Shown here in pieces: positions 1-11,235 of a stretch of DNA of 64,000 nt. The notes below the pieces were generated by a model. The model did not search any database. It saw only the letters and a list, made by a program, of their open reading frames with translations, and was not told where the DNA came from. The DNA is from Prunus persica (Eukaryota > Streptophyta > Magnoliopsida > Rosales > Rosaceae). How positions within the stretch are numbered: position 1 is the first letter of the stretch; each line of letters begins with the position of its first letter. Position numbers and translations under genes: made by a program. The stretch is taken from positions 6,586,432 through 6,650,431 of the forward strand of contig NC_034013.1 in assembly GCF_000346465.2 (NCBI RefSeq), written 5' to 3'.

Positions 1-414
1 TCATAATAGATTAAAAAAAATTCGAAAAAGAAACCGACAAATTCTATGCACTCATGGAGACGATATCTACCCCCTATAAACCTGAAAATTTTAATTTTAG
101 ATTTCAAAATTACAAGTGATAACAAATGTGAAAAAGATTTAGAGACAAAGCACAATAGTCATTATACTTTCCATAACATAACCCTAAGGTTATGTGATCC
201 ATTGGTGGTAAGGAGTCCGTAGCAATTTTCGGTTCATTTTTCTCTTACTTGTGTATTTTTATTTATTTATAATTATTGTAAAATTTAGGGTTTAGGGTTT
301 AGGGTTTTGGTTTTATTGAAACGACGCCGGTTTGCGTTCGCTCTTTTTGGTCAATACGCGTGTTCGAATCCCAGGAAACGCACACCAAAGCTAATTATGT
401 AATATTTTAGACGT
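1..414. other. Non-coding flank left of the CACTA block
   Basis: No convincing reading frame or known domain is visible. The stretch is AT-rich and holds a telomere-like run (284-304). A tRNA-like B-box string near 363-371 has no A box at the right distance. It may be older element sequence or host intergenic DNA; I cannot tell which. Confidence 0.5.
284..304 (+). repeat. Telomere-like run, three TTTAGGG units
   Basis: Three perfect TTTAGGG heptamers stand in a row, followed by a degenerate unit. This is the plant telomere motif, but the run is far too short to be a telomere. It is an interstitial trace or a chance telo-box run. Confidence 0.7.
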
Positions 415-431
415 CGATTTTTGTACTAGTG
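415..431 (-). repeat. CACTA-terminus-like sequence, orientation unresolved
   Basis: The string CGATTTTTGTACTAGTG closely resembles the 3' terminus of the same family at 17,206-17,222 (CGATTTTTGTAGTAGTG). Read on the minus strand it begins CACTAGTACAAAAA. It therefore looks like an element end pointing the wrong way for block A. The true 5' end of block A is either rearranged or not recognisable. Subterminal-type motifs (CCGTCGT and its complement) begin just to its right. Confidence 0.4.
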
Positions 432-1327
432 ACGTCAAAATGTTATACAACGGCGTAATTGTAACATAACCGTCGTTGTAAATTTGAAATTAAACGACTA
501 TTGTATTGTATTTACCGTCGTCTTTAATAAACGCGGTCCTTTGAAATTTTTGACCGGGATTTAAAATTTTCAGAATTTCCCTTTAACCCTAAAGTATTTC
601 CTTCTCTCTCTTCAACGTAAATTTGTCTTAAAGTTTTCGCTCTCTCTCAAAGCATTGGGTATATTCTCTGAGCTCTCTCAAGCATTTGATATTTTCTCTC
701 AGCTCTCTCTCAATATCCATGTAAGTATATTCTGTTAGCTATCTCTCAATATTCTCTCAGCACTCTCTTAGTTTGTATATTCTCTTAGATCTCTCTAAAT
801 ATTATGTTAGTTTGTATATTCTCTCAGCTTTGGTTTCTTAATATGGGTTCTTTTATGTTTTGGGAGCTATGGGTTCTTGATTGGGAGCTATATATGGGTT
901 CTTTTTATGTTTTGATGTTTGCATTCTGTTAAGGGTTCTTTGAAATGGAATGGGGATGGAATAATTAGGCTTTGGTTTTTTGTAAACCACGACGACGGTT
1001 GGTTTCCACAAACCAACCATCATCTAAATTTTTATTATACGTCGGTTTTTATTTACTACTGCCGTTGTTGTTAGGCGACCATAACCCAGACCTGTTCTTC
1101 AAAAAGAAAACAAATATCTTGTTGTTTGCTTAAAGACGAAGGTAAATAGATATGCCGTCGTCTTAATCTTGTTACACGACAATTATTTTGTAAAAACCGT
1201 CGTCTAATTATTGTTAAATTTTTTTTTCTTCCCTTTTTTCCCATTTTGTTCTCTTCTCTGTCAATCTAGTAGTGTTTCATTGCTGGTCTTTTCACTTTAT
1301 TATATGTATGATTTTATAGTGTGTGAG

Positions 1328-2364
1328 ATGGATAAGTCATGGATGCATGCGGATAGAAGATCGAAGGCATATGAGTTAGGTGTGGAAGGATTTTTGAATT
1401 TTACTATAGAAAATCTTGTAAATACAACTCATATTTGTTGTCCATGTGTTAAATGTGGGAATATTCGATTGTTTGGAGTTGGAATTATAAGGGACCACTT
1501 ATACTTTAATGAAATTGACCAAAGCTATAAGATTTGGATATGGCACGGAGAACCTTGGGAATGGACTACTAATGCTAGTAGAAATGTGGAAGAAGATGAG
1601 CAAAGCAGGTTCAGTTTTGTTTCTGAAGAAGTAGGGATGGATGATAATGATTTGGGCAATATTGGATTTGATCCTTATGAGTTTGCCAATGTGATTGGGG
1701 ATGGAGATCAACCCTTGTACCCTGGTAGCAGTAAGTACACGATGTTGTCGGCTTTGGTGAAGTTATATAATTTGAAAGCAAAACATGGGATGAGTGATGT
1801 TTGTTTTACAGAATTATTGATACTTCAAGGAGATTTGCTTCCAGAAGGAAATACACTACCTTCCTCAATGTACGAGGCAAAAAAGATATTGTCTGCTTTA
1901 GGGATGAGTTATGAAAAAATCCACGCATGTCCAAATGACTGCATCTTGTACATGAAGGATTATGAAGATTCAACTAATTGTCCTACTTGTGGTGTCTCAA
2001 GGTGGAAGGATGGCAAAGATGCAATCTTGAAAGAGGGTGTGCCAGCAAAGGTGGTGTGGTATTTTCCTCCAATTCCAAGGTTTAAAAGGATGTTTCAATC
2101 ACATAAGACAGCTAAGAGTTTGACTTGGCATGCTGCTAGAAAATTAGTTGACGGTCATATGTCTCATCCAACGGATTCCCCGTCTTGGAAACTTGTTGAT
2201 GATAAATGACCCGAGTTTGGTAAAGAGCCAAGGAACTTGAGATTGGCACTCTCATCTAATGAATTCAATCCCCACAGTTCTTTAAGTAGAAGATACAGTT
2301 GTTGACCAGTTATCTTAGTTACATATAATCTCCCACCATGGCTATGCATGAAATGGAAGTTCAT
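1328..2364 (+). pseudogene. TNP2-like CACTA transposase, N-terminal part
   Basis: The ATG at 1,328 (MDKSWMHADR) is the usual start of the transposase-associated domain. That domain has paired cysteines (CCPCVKCGN) and an IWIWHGE stretch. After an acidic linker the Transposase_21 region starts, with LPSSMYEAKK, the CPNDCILYMKD and CPTCGVSRWK cysteine motifs, and WYFPPIPRFKRMF. TNP2 proteins bind and cut CACTA ends. The frame ends at a TGA at 2,207, where the paralogue at 14.79 kb has TGG. A second TGG-to-TGA change lies at 2,303-2,305. Homology continues to 2,364, where a retroelement insertion interrupts it. An upstream in-frame extension to 1,211 lacks family similarity, so the 1,328 start is preferred. 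Confidence 0.88.
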
Positions 2365-2624
2365 TGTTGAAATAAAAAAGTTCATTGACAGCAAATTAAA
2401 TTTTGGCCCAAGTTTAAAGAAGTTGAGCCCATAGATAAAATGGTGTTGTGGACTTGTTGCTAAATTGGTTTAGGCCCAAATAAATTAATATTAATATTTT
2501 TACAAGAAAATATTAAGCAGTAACAGAACATGTACGTTGAGGAGTGACTGGAAATGGGAAGTTACTCCCACCCACACAATACGTGAGGCCATAACTGGCT
2601 CCACTCTGTCAGTTCCTCTAAGTC

Positions 2625-2632
2625 TATAAAAA
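2625..2632 (+). promoter_or_regulatory. TATA box of the 3.2-kb LTR
   Basis: TATAAAAA lies in the context AGTCTATAAAAAGGGAC, about 260 bp inside the LTR. This is the expected place for a U3 promoter with transcription to the right. The start site is inferred about 30 bp downstream. Confidence 0.55.
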
Positions 2633-4980
2633 GGGACTAAAGGAGGCAAAGAGGACAGAGGAGAAAAAGCACCAAATTGCTGCAGAAATACACAGAAAGA
2701 AAAAAAACTGCTACAGAAATCCAAAGAAGAGAAGCAAGCAAAAGAGATACGAAGCTCTGTCATAATACCATTCAGAAGGTATAAACAAATTCATTTGAGT
2801 ACCCTTTTATGTACAACTGACTTGCAGGCAAAAAATATGTATGTGAGGCCATCGTACAGAAGTTTGAACTTCCTCCATGTTTGATATCAAGAAATGTATC
2901 ATATCAACAGAGACTTCAGCAGTGGAAAAAATGCAAACAAATCCTCCCAAATTGGAATAGCTGTGCTACTTACACAAAGAGAGCTCTCACAAGGACCTCT
3001 CTGTTGTGAATTACAGATGGGCTTCTGCAAGAACCCCACTGTACAAGTGCTGTGAACACCTTGTGAGTGTCCATAGGCACATTGTGATACTCAGAGAAGA
3101 CCTTGCGAGTGTTCTTGAATACCAAAAAAATAGAAAACATCAACAGACCAGACGCTTTGTTACTTGCCCAACCCACCTTCAGCAGAGCAAAAATTCTGCA
3201 AATTGGAGAAAAAAAAACAGGGGCCAAAACTTGCTGCAAATGGAGAAAAAAAAAATCAACAATCTTGTTTTAGTCTCATAGTTTGGCATAAACAGAAGAA
3301 AATATAAAAGAAGATATTAAAAGACAGACAGAAATTAATGATTGCCAGAAAGCTTACAGAGACTGATGATTCACACCCACGAAGGTCACCAAAGCAGCAT
3401 TCCTCTGCAACAATTTGCAGAAACCACAAAGGGTTCTCACTCTGTCACTGGCACTATGATAGCCCTTCCCAAAAGATCTCAGTCTGCAATCAAATGAAGA
3501 AAAAATGCACCGAAGCATCATACCATTGTTACCAAGAGACCGGAAGGAAGCAGAGAACTCAAAATTGTCTTTGGACCCAAAAAAAATGCAGTCAAGTCTA
3601 CAAGGAAATGATGAAAACAAAATCACAAGCAAGATTCAAAAAGAGATGATTTTTCTTTTCTCTCGACACCAAAGGCCAGACCCCAAATTAGTGTCTCAGG
3701 CAAAAAGCAAAAGGAAAATGGCTCACTAATTTCAGGCTAAGAAGCCTCCTGTGTTGCGGCTGTTGAAGAACCCAAAAGCAAACTTTAGCCAAAAACAAAG
3801 AAGCTGAAAGAGAAACAAAGTCAAAAGAGAAGAAGAAAGACTTGCCAAAGCTAAATGGATGCACAGCTTGCTGCCAGCAGCTTTTCTTCAAACCAAAATT
3901 TGGTCTTTAGACCAAAAAATGAAGAAACTTGTTGCTCAAAGAAACCCCTCCTGCCATGCCCGAGATTGAAGAAGAAAAGCAACCAAAAAAAAAGAGAGTT
4001 TCGTATTACTGAAAGAAACCAAAACAAAACAAGGAAGAAAAAGCCAAAAAGGGACAAAGCAAAGGAAAAGTACCTTTGTACTTTGACAAACTGACGTGTT
4101 GCCTTTAAGCTCCCCTATTTCCAATGGGTTATGTAGTCCAAGTCTGCCTTCAAGTTCCCAAGACCTCAAATTAATATTTTAATGGTTTATGTAGTCTAAG
4201 TCTGACAGATAGGAGCAAAGCAAAGGTCTTGCTTTGGTTTTGGCGTCTAAGACTCTATGCTCCGTATTGATTGTGGCAGATGAGTTAGCTGAAGAGATAT
4301 AGAAATTGGTCCAGTTTGAGTTTAATTTGAACTACTCCGGATAAAGATGGGGGTGACTCAGTTTGAATTGATCTCTACTACTCCAAATAGATATCGGTTT
4401 TGGTTTGAGTTGGCAGCTGGCTCTCAAAGCCTCTCTGACGTGGGCTTTTTGTTTATAGGCCAAGCTAAATGGGACTTTGCCTCAGCAAAAGCTCCAGTTA
4501 CAAATCAAAGAAGGAATGCACTGACGTTGTTTAGTGAAAAAGTAAAGGAAGAAAGTGGGGTGAAGAGTTTGTTGTTTAGTGAAGATGTGATAATAGCAAA
4601 CCCAAAGCCCAACCAATTGGTTTTGCTGGACATGCACAGACTCACATGTTCCCAGCCAAATATCCAAAAATCGTCAAAGAAGGATGAAGGGCAAGTGGGT
4701 CATCTTCCAAATTCAAGTGTTCGAACAGTATAACAACTCTCACATGTTTAATGGGGTCAACCATTGACAATTCTCAAGTGCTAGAAAATACCAGTTAACA
4801 AACCATCAAATAAAGTTGGATGGACCTTTTCCTCAAATCAAAATTTGTCCTTCCAAAATTCCCTTCAAAATAAAAACGTATCAATTAGCAAATAATTGAT
4901 AAGAAAATCCCAAATTTCTCAAATAGTACAAAATTATTCCAAATTTCCTCATGGGTCATCTACCTGTGCAAATTTCAGTG

Positions 4981-5350
4981 AGATCAAATTCATATCTCTC
5001 AAACAACAAATTCTTTTAAGGGGTTATTCATTCTTTGAAAATCCAATCAAAATTTCTGAACTACGTCCGGTTTGATTCCGCCAAGGATACGTAGGCAATT
5101 TGGAAATTCAATCCAGATACGACCGCAAGCCCAAACAGAATCCCTGGTGTCCTTAACCAAATTCGCCCCAAACACTTTTCCAACCACAAAATCAAATTGA
5201 ATCCCTGGTCCAACCACATTCATCCAAATTTCATAAAATATTTCTCATACCACAAATTCTTTCAAGGGGTCATTCATTCCTTGAAAGTCCAATCAAATTA
5301 TGTGAGAACTACAAAAGGCTTGATCCCCAAAATGGGGTATGTAGGCAGTC
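4981..5350 (+). repeat. Diverged internal duplication inside the LTR-like insertion
   Basis: A block at about 4,997-5,095 recurs at about 5,237-5,346, roughly 240 bp on. Shared landmarks are CACAAATTCTTT-like text, GGGGT(T/C)ATTCATTC, TCCAATCAAA, GAACTAC and a closing ATACGTAGGCA or ATGTAGGCA. These short motifs are frequent in plant gypsy-type LTRs. Confidence 0.6.
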
Positions 5351-5586
5351 TAGGGTTCCCTGGATGCAGCTGTAACATCAAATCAAATTCCATTATTTAT
5401 TTCATTTTTCATATTGGAATCAAAGGGTTTTCTCTTTATAAAGAGATTATAATTAAGAGATATTTTTTATCTTGAGTGGGTCATATTCAATTAAAAATTA
5501 TGATAAATAAAAACTCCTATTTGTAAATAAGAGTGAGATTATGTTGGGTGAATTTTTAATTTCTTTATTACACTTTTTATCTAACA

Positions 5587-6742
5587 TTCATGATGTTGAC
5601 TTTATTGATTTCCGGTCCTAAAAAGCCTGAAAATGATATAGACGTCTACTTAGAGCCTTTGATTGATGATTTAAAATCTCTATGGGATGGGATTAAAGGA
5701 GTGTATGATGCACATATAGGAGAATACTTTACACTCAGAGGTGTATTACTGTGGACTGTTAATGATTTTCCTGCCTACAGGAACTTATCTGATTGTGTCG
5801 TTAAAGGATATAAAGCTTGTCCAATAAGCGGCGATGATACACCTAGTCACAAGTTAAAAATAGCCACAAAATTTGTTACATTGGGCATAGAAAATGGTTA
5901 CCAATCAATCATCCATATCGGAGGCAGCGTGCAACTTTTAATGGGAAACTTGAATATGGCACACCACCCAAGCCATTAAAAGGAGAAGAAGTGTTGCGCA
6001 TTGTTGAAGATATTAATTACATATGGGGCTCGAAAATGGGGGAAGTGTTGGTGAGAATGATGGTGACAGAGTTTGTTGGAGGAAGAAATCAAAATTCTTT
6101 GATCTCGAGTATTGGAAATACCTTCATGTGAGGCATGTCCTAGATGTTATTCATATTGAGAAGAATGTTTCCGATAGTATTATTGGTACATTGCTGGAGA
6201 TCCCTGGAAAAAATAAAGATGAGATTGCTGCTCGGTTAGATTTATTGAAGATGGGGGTCAAAACTGATTTGCAACCCAAGTATGGAGAAAGACGTACTCG
6301 CTTGCCTCCAGCGCCTTGGAATTTGTCAAGAGCAGAGAAGAGAGCGGTTTGCAATTCTCTCTATGGTATGAAGGTCCCTGAAGGTTATTGTTCAAATATA
6401 AAAAATCTTATATCTTTAAAAGATTCAAGACTTCTTGGACTGAAATCTCATGATTGTCATACCTTGATGCAACAATTGCTCCCTGTGGCAATTCATTCTG
6501 TTTTGGAGAAGCCTGCAAGGTATGCAATAACTCGATTGTGCTTCTTCTTCAATGCTTTATGTGCGAAGATGGTAGATGTTTTCAAGCTAGATAAGTTGGA
6601 AGAAGATGTAGTTGTTACTTTGTGTTTGCTTGAGAATTACTTTCCCCCTTTATTCTTTGATATCGTGGTTCATCTAGTAGTACATCTTGTCAGAGAAGTT
6701 CGTCTATGTGGCCCAGTATATTTTAGATGGATGTATCCGTGA
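5587..6742 (+). pseudogene. TNP2-like CACTA transposase, middle part (Transposase_21 end and DUF4218)
   Basis: The frame resumes exactly at the target duplication. It shows DIDVYLEPLIDDLKSLWDG, TLRGVLLWTVNDFPAY and KGYKACPI, the hallmark of the Transposase_21 core. A frameshift near 5,865 breaks the frame. From about 6,070 another frame gives KFFDLEYWKYLHVRHV, HIEKNVSDSIIGTLLEI and then the DUF4218 signature, ending LVREVRLCGPVYFRWMYP. The expected continuation (FERYMKVLKGY and on) is missing. The next bases already encode a later part of the protein in another frame (EEVLPYIE), so a piece has been deleted here. Block C keeps that piece but lacks what follows. Confidence 0.85.
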
Positions 6743-6872
6743 GGAAGTCCTGCCTTATATAGAGTACGTATGACTTTTATTGTTCATATGAAGCCATTTT
6801 AAATATTATTATTCCTTATGTTCATCTTATATACAAGGAACCATAATGCTTGATTTTTTTCGTGTCAATGTA

Positions 6873-7731
6873 GGGAACATATGATCCACATCAAGACCAC
6901 TAATCCAAAAATTAGAAAGAGAACAAAGTGCTGCAAGATAAGCACAATAGCACTTTTATTCAATGGCTCCACTTTAAGGTATATATATAAGTTATTGAAT
7001 GATGACATGCATATTCAACTTTAAATTTTCTTCCATTCTATATGTTAGATTGAATTAAGATATATATGATTAATTTGCAAGTTCAAAGTGAACTTAATGG
7101 GGAAGAGCATAATGGCGTATCAGAAAATTTGAGGTGGCTAGCAGCTGGTCCAAGCATGGCAGTGCCATCATATAGGAGCTATCTTATTAATGGTGTTAAA
7201 TTTAACACCAAGGCACAAGATGATGTGCGAACTGTCCAAAATAGTGGAGTTTATTTACTTGCATATACTATGCAAGTTGCTAGTGCCAAGGATAAAAACC
7301 CTATTGTCTCCAATATGGGTTTTTATGGTGTTATTCAAGAAATTTGGGACCTTGACTACCATAAGTTTAGAATTCCAGTCTTGAGGTGTGATTGGGTAGA
7401 TAACACTTTGGGCCTTGTAGTCGACGAACTTGGATTTACCCTTGTAGATTTGAGTTAAATTGGACATAGGAATGACCAATTTGTTATGACTTCTCAAGTC
7501 AAACAAGTATTTTATGTTGACGACCCAATGCATCGTGGTTGGTCGGTAGTGTTATTAATGCCTAATAGAGAATATAATGATGTTATTGGTGATGATGTGC
7601 TAGGTGATACTAGAATTGAGTGTGACCCATTTACTAGAGGGATACCAAATGTTGACACATTTGATGACCTAGTGGGTGAGTTTGGGAATGAAAATTTTAG
7701 AGCTGGGTGTGAAGATATATGGATTGATTGA
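6873..7731 (+). pseudogene. TNP2-like CACTA transposase, C-terminal part (DUF4216)
   Basis: A short exon-like stretch (about 6,873-6,977) resembles the KTTNPK...KHNSTFIQWL region that precedes DUF4216. It is flanked by GT- and AG-like borders. From 7,066 the frame encodes AVPSYRSYLINGVKF, DVRTVQNSGVYLLAY, NMGFYGVIQEIWDLDY and LRCDWVDNTLG, the DUF4216 core. A stop at 7,456-7,458 interrupts it. The remainder (QFVMTSQVKQVFYVDDP, RGWSVVLLMP, an acidic tail) is open to 7,731. DUF4216 is the usual C-terminal domain of TNP2 proteins. Confidence 0.82.
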
Positions 7732-7734
7732 TTG

Positions 7735-9456
7735 TTGTAATGTATGACATTAGTTATCCAGTTAATTGTATGACATTAATTAATAATTCTGTACATCATT
7801 TGAATTATGATCCCATTTTCATTATGCAGGCTTTGGGCATTACAAATCAAACATTAAAAAACATGGGTTAAAGCTGTAAAGTACGACAGTCCGGTAAAAA
7901 AATTGGAAACACAGACGTCTAAAATAAAAACGACGTTGGGTTTTAAAAGGCAAAAGACCGTAAAACAAAAAAACAGACATCTGAAAAAGAAATCAAGACG
8001 GTTTGCTTAAAATAAACCGTCGTTTAAAGAGCAAAATAAAGGCCGTTTAGTTCCATTAACTATCGTGACAGATGTTCTGCATGTCGACTAGTCTAAAACA
8101 ACTGACGTCTCCGAGCATACATACGTCAGGCAGGTTAAACAAGCGACTTTTAAAAGGACAACCACGTCATTATGTAATCAACACCGACGTGTTAAGCAAT
8201 TACAACGTCAAGCAGCTGAATCTCTAGACGTAGTGACATAATTAACCACGTCCTTTATTTTAATGAAACGGACGTTGAATATGTATTCCACGTCGGTTAT
8301 TTTCCTATCGACGCCTTCAATACTTTTTATAACGTCATCCTCTGAAAAAAAAAAAAAAACCCGACGTGGAAGATAGTTTTGTACGTCGATATTGAGTAAT
8401 ATTATGTCATTTTAAATCTTTTAGACGTCGGTTATTTAGAAAAAGTGATGTCTAACTCTGTCAAAGGGCCTTCTTTTTGAAATTTAAATGACGAGTCTCG
8501 CAAAAAATAGATGTGGAAAAAGCTTAACACGTCGGTCTTTGTTATAATTAGCGACGTGGATAAATACATAAGCGTCGGTAATGTCAGTTGCAGGACGTGG
8601 TTATTTCAGGTTACGACGATTATTGAGAGATAAATGACATGTAATTTTCTTTACACGTCTGTTGGTTTTTGTGAACGATGTCGTTTATGTTTTAGATGTC
8701 GGTTTCACGTCGGTTATTTTCCTATCCATGCCTTCAGTACTATTTATAACGTCATCCTTTGAAAAACAACCGACGTGGGAGATTGTTTTGTACGTCGATA
8801 TTGAGTGATATTATGTCATCTTAAATCTTTTAGACGTCGGTTATTTAGAACAAGTGACGTCTAACTCTGTCAAAGGGCCTTCTTTTTGAAATTTAAACGA
8901 CGAATCTCGCAAGAAACAGACATGGAAAAATCTTAACACGTCGTTTTTTGTTATAATTAGTGACGTCGATAAATACATAAGAGTCGGTGATGTCAATTGC
9001 AGGATGTGGTTATTTCAGGTTATGACGGTTATTGAGAGATAAATGACATGTAATTTTCATTACACGTTTGTCGATTTTTGTGAACGTCATCGTTTATGTT
9101 TTAGACGTCGGTTTCTTTGTTTGTTTAACGTAGTATAAATTAACCATCACGGTTTCTATCTTATCGAAGTGTTTTTCCTTCATTTAGGGACGTGGATAAT
9201 TATTTGTACGTCGGTTCTTCTTTTGATCTTGACATGTAATACTCCTTAGACGTCTCGTGTTTCATAAAACCCTAGTCTAATGTTGTCTAAAATTTCATTT
9301 TAGGCTAATTATATAGTAAATAAAGGTCGGTTACAAATAAATCTGGACGTTGCGTCGAGTATTAACCGTTATTATTTTTTGTACAAAAGATGGCCGTCGT
9401 TTCACGACGGTTGAAAAACCTGCTAGACGACGGTGGTTTTCCATCGTCTATTTCGA
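7735..9456. repeat. CACTA 3' subterminal region, rich in ACGTCGG/CCGTCGT motifs
   Basis: The stretch is non-coding and full of short motifs such as GACGTCGGTT, ACGACGGTT, AACCGTCGT and CACGTCGG in both orientations. In CACTA elements subterminal repeats bind the element's own DNA-binding protein. From about 8,150 onward the sequence is homologous to the 3' region of block C (16,315-17,222), which shows it belongs to the element end. Confidence 0.75.
8289..9115 (+). repeat. Tandem duplication, period 417 bp, in the subterminal region
   Basis: Two copies (8,289-8,705 and 8,706-about 9,115) both begin CACGTCGGTTATTTTCCTAT and run in parallel through TACGTCGATATTGAGT, CAAAGGGCCTTCTTT and GAGAGATAAATGACATG. 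Block C has only one copy of this stretch, so the duplication is private to block A. It doubles the number of subterminal motifs. Confidence 0.85.
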
Positions 9457-9469
9457 TTTTTGTAGTAGT
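9455..9469 (+). repeat. CACTA 3' terminus-like end of block A
   Basis: GATTTTTGTAGTAGT corresponds to the terminal sequence of block C (17,206-17,222). The minus-strand reading is ACTACTACAAAAATC, one base short of CACTACTACAAAAATC because the last base is A instead of G. The sequence to the right is again motif-rich and not host-like, so block A adjoins or is nested in block B. Confidence 0.65.
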
Positions 9470-9475
9470 ATATCC

Positions 9476-9745
9476 TACGACGGTAGACCAACTTAATGAC
9501 AATAATTGAGAATAACCACGATGGTTTATATAGAAAATCGCCGACATAATCAATTTTCTGAGACTGTCGTATTTATTCAATTTATACGTCTCAACTTATA
9601 TCTAAACTGTCGTCTTAATTGTAATTTATTATTATTATTTATTTCTTGTATTTTTGTGTCTTACGTCGATAGATCAACTTAATGACAAGAATTGAGAATA
9701 ACCACAACGGTTTATATAGAAAACCGCCGACATAATCAGATTTTT
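9476..9745 (+). repeat. Duplicated segment of about 185 bp in block B
   Basis: Sequence from about 9,485 (CAACTTAATGACAATAATTG, then GGTTTATATAGAAAA and CGCCGACATAATCA) recurs from about 9,670 with few changes. It is part of the motif-rich non-coding leader. Confidence 0.65.
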
Positions 9746-9831
9746 CCTGAGATCCCAAGAGTTTCGAAATCTTACCAGATGGAACTCTATTCCTCATCAT
9801 AATCGGACCACAGAAAGACAATATTTAAGAA

Positions 9832-10150
9832 ATTGATGATGTTTGTGTCTTTGTGTGTTTGAGATACACAAAGGCACAAACACATCAACATCCAAAATTT
9901 TTTCTCTAAAATTTGACGACGGCAGCCTGAGATTTGAAGTCAGACAGACAATTTTTTGGAAGTTGATGATGTGTGTGTGTTTGTGTCCTTTAGATACACA
10001 AACGCACACACACATCAACATCCAAACCATTGTCTTCTAAAATTTTGATGACGGCAGCCACATATATTCATTCAGAGAGAATTTTTTTGAATGTTGGTGA
10101 TGTGTGTATGTTTGTGAATCAGATACACAAACATACACACACACCAACAT
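9832..10150 (+). repeat. Three tandem palindromes, 130-bp period
   Basis: Three imperfect palindromes are spaced exactly 130 bp apart. Arms are 9,832-9,855 with 9,866-9,888, 9,962-9,986 with 9,996-10,019, and 10,091-10,116 with 10,126-10,150. Loops are about 9 bp. Between them is a spacer with TCTAAAATTTGACGACGGCA-like sequence. Unit 3 differs from unit 2 at matched positions in both arms (TTGGTG/CACCAA against TTGATG/CATCAA, and GTATG/CATAC against GTGTG/CGCAC), so pairing is kept. The repeat sits in the leader of the CACTA ORF2. Confidence 0.85.
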
Positions 10151-11235
10151 CCAAACAATTGCCTCCTAAGAGGTGAGACTAAAACTGAAACCCTAATTAA
10201 AAACTGAAACTGAAAGAAATCGTAGAAAAAAAATCAATTTATAAAAAAAAATTCATATCCATGTCGGTTATATAAACCTTAACGACGTTTAACAGAAGGA
10301 ATCAACGTCGGTTTGTGAAACACGAAAGACGTATTAAACATACAAACAACGTCGGAAATTAATCTAAAGGCAACGAGGTTTCGACAAACAACGTCGGTCC
10401 ATATAAAAAAATGACGTGGTAACTTGTAATTTCACGTATTCAAAAGTAAACTTTTGTCATGTAGCGTCCAACTAACCACGTCGTTTTCGGAATACAAAAA
10501 GTCAAAAAGTTTTTTTACTAACCACGTCAGTTGATGTTATTTTAATGTCGTAATAAATACTTACTAAGGCGGTTTTCATGACTACCGTCGTTGTATTTAT
10601 CATTGGGACACTATATAAACTTTTTGGTCACCTAACCTAAACTTTTACGTTCTCTCTAAAATTTTCAGTTTTCTCTCAATTTCCCTCTCATTTCCAAAAA
10701 GCTGCGTTTCTGATTCTCAACTTTTACGTTCTTTCTCGTCTTCATCTCCAAAATTTGATTCCGAAGAAAACTTTCTTTGTTAGCCAAAGGTTTGAAAACT
10801 TTCTCACTCCTTTTTTTGTTCTTTACTTTCCTTATCAGTTGAAGTTTTTATTTTTTAAAAGAACGAGTCCCACTGATGTTTGAGACAATAAGGTGGTTTG
10901 AAATTGCCAAACGTTTCACTATTATCACTCACAGGTCATTTGAGGATGACGGGGTTTTCTCGAATTTGACGTTTTTGTTGACACACCACGATGGTAATTA
11001 CATTCGTGCTATTTCGATAGCACGACTGTTCATACTAACCGACATGGTGTGTTAATAAATACAACGTTTGAAGAGAAAATCGTCGTCTCATTTGAAATGG
11101 GAAGTTTTTTTATTTTTGAACTTATAATACGACGACAGTTTTATTTAATTACCATCGTGTTAAGTTAATGACCACATCTATAGATTAGCACGACGGTTCT
11201 TTTGTTTTACCGTCGTCTGAACTTTCATTTTACGT

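Larger units (their letters stand above)
2365..5586 (+). mobile_element. LTR-retrotransposon insertion, probably a 3.2-kb solo LTR
   Basis: The insertion starts TGTTGA and ends TCTAACA, giving the TG...CA ends of an LTR. It is flanked by the 5-bp direct repeat TTCAT (2,360-2,364 and 5,587-5,591). The paralogous uninterrupted copy has a single TTCAT at 14,944-14,948, which gives a clean empty site. No gag or pol frame and no second LTR copy is visible inside, and a TATA box lies about 260 bp from the left end. A solo LTR from a large gypsy-type element is the simplest reading. A non-autonomous element with unrecognised short LTRs is the alternative. Confidence 0.8.
415..9470 (+). mobile_element. 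CACTA (En/Spm) element block A, TNP2-bearing, decayed
   Basis: The block carries a plus-strand TNP2-type transposase pseudogene in three parts, preceded by a CT-rich leader (about 600-830). It is followed by a long subterminal region full of ACGTCGG and CCGTCGT-like motifs. The right edge is a terminus-like TTTTTGTAGTAGT at about 9,457-9,469. The protein order (Transpos_assoc, Transposase_21, DUF4218, DUF4216) is the standard CACTA order. The coding region is broken by a 3.2-kb insertion, by stops, by frameshifts and by an internal deletion. The left boundary is uncertain. Confidence 0.8.

Noticed and set aside
284..304. Chromosome end or telomere
   Set aside because: Only three TTTAGGG units, surrounded by transposon sequence on the right and AT-rich DNA on the left.
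360..372. tRNA-like B box (GTTCGAATCC) suggesting a SINE
   Set aside because: No A box at the normal 30-40 bp distance, no tail and no flanking duplication.
2500..4733. Several frames of 60-128 codons inside the 3.2-kb insertion
   Set aside because: They overlap on both strands, derive from A-rich purine tracts, and show no similarity to gag, pol or other proteins.
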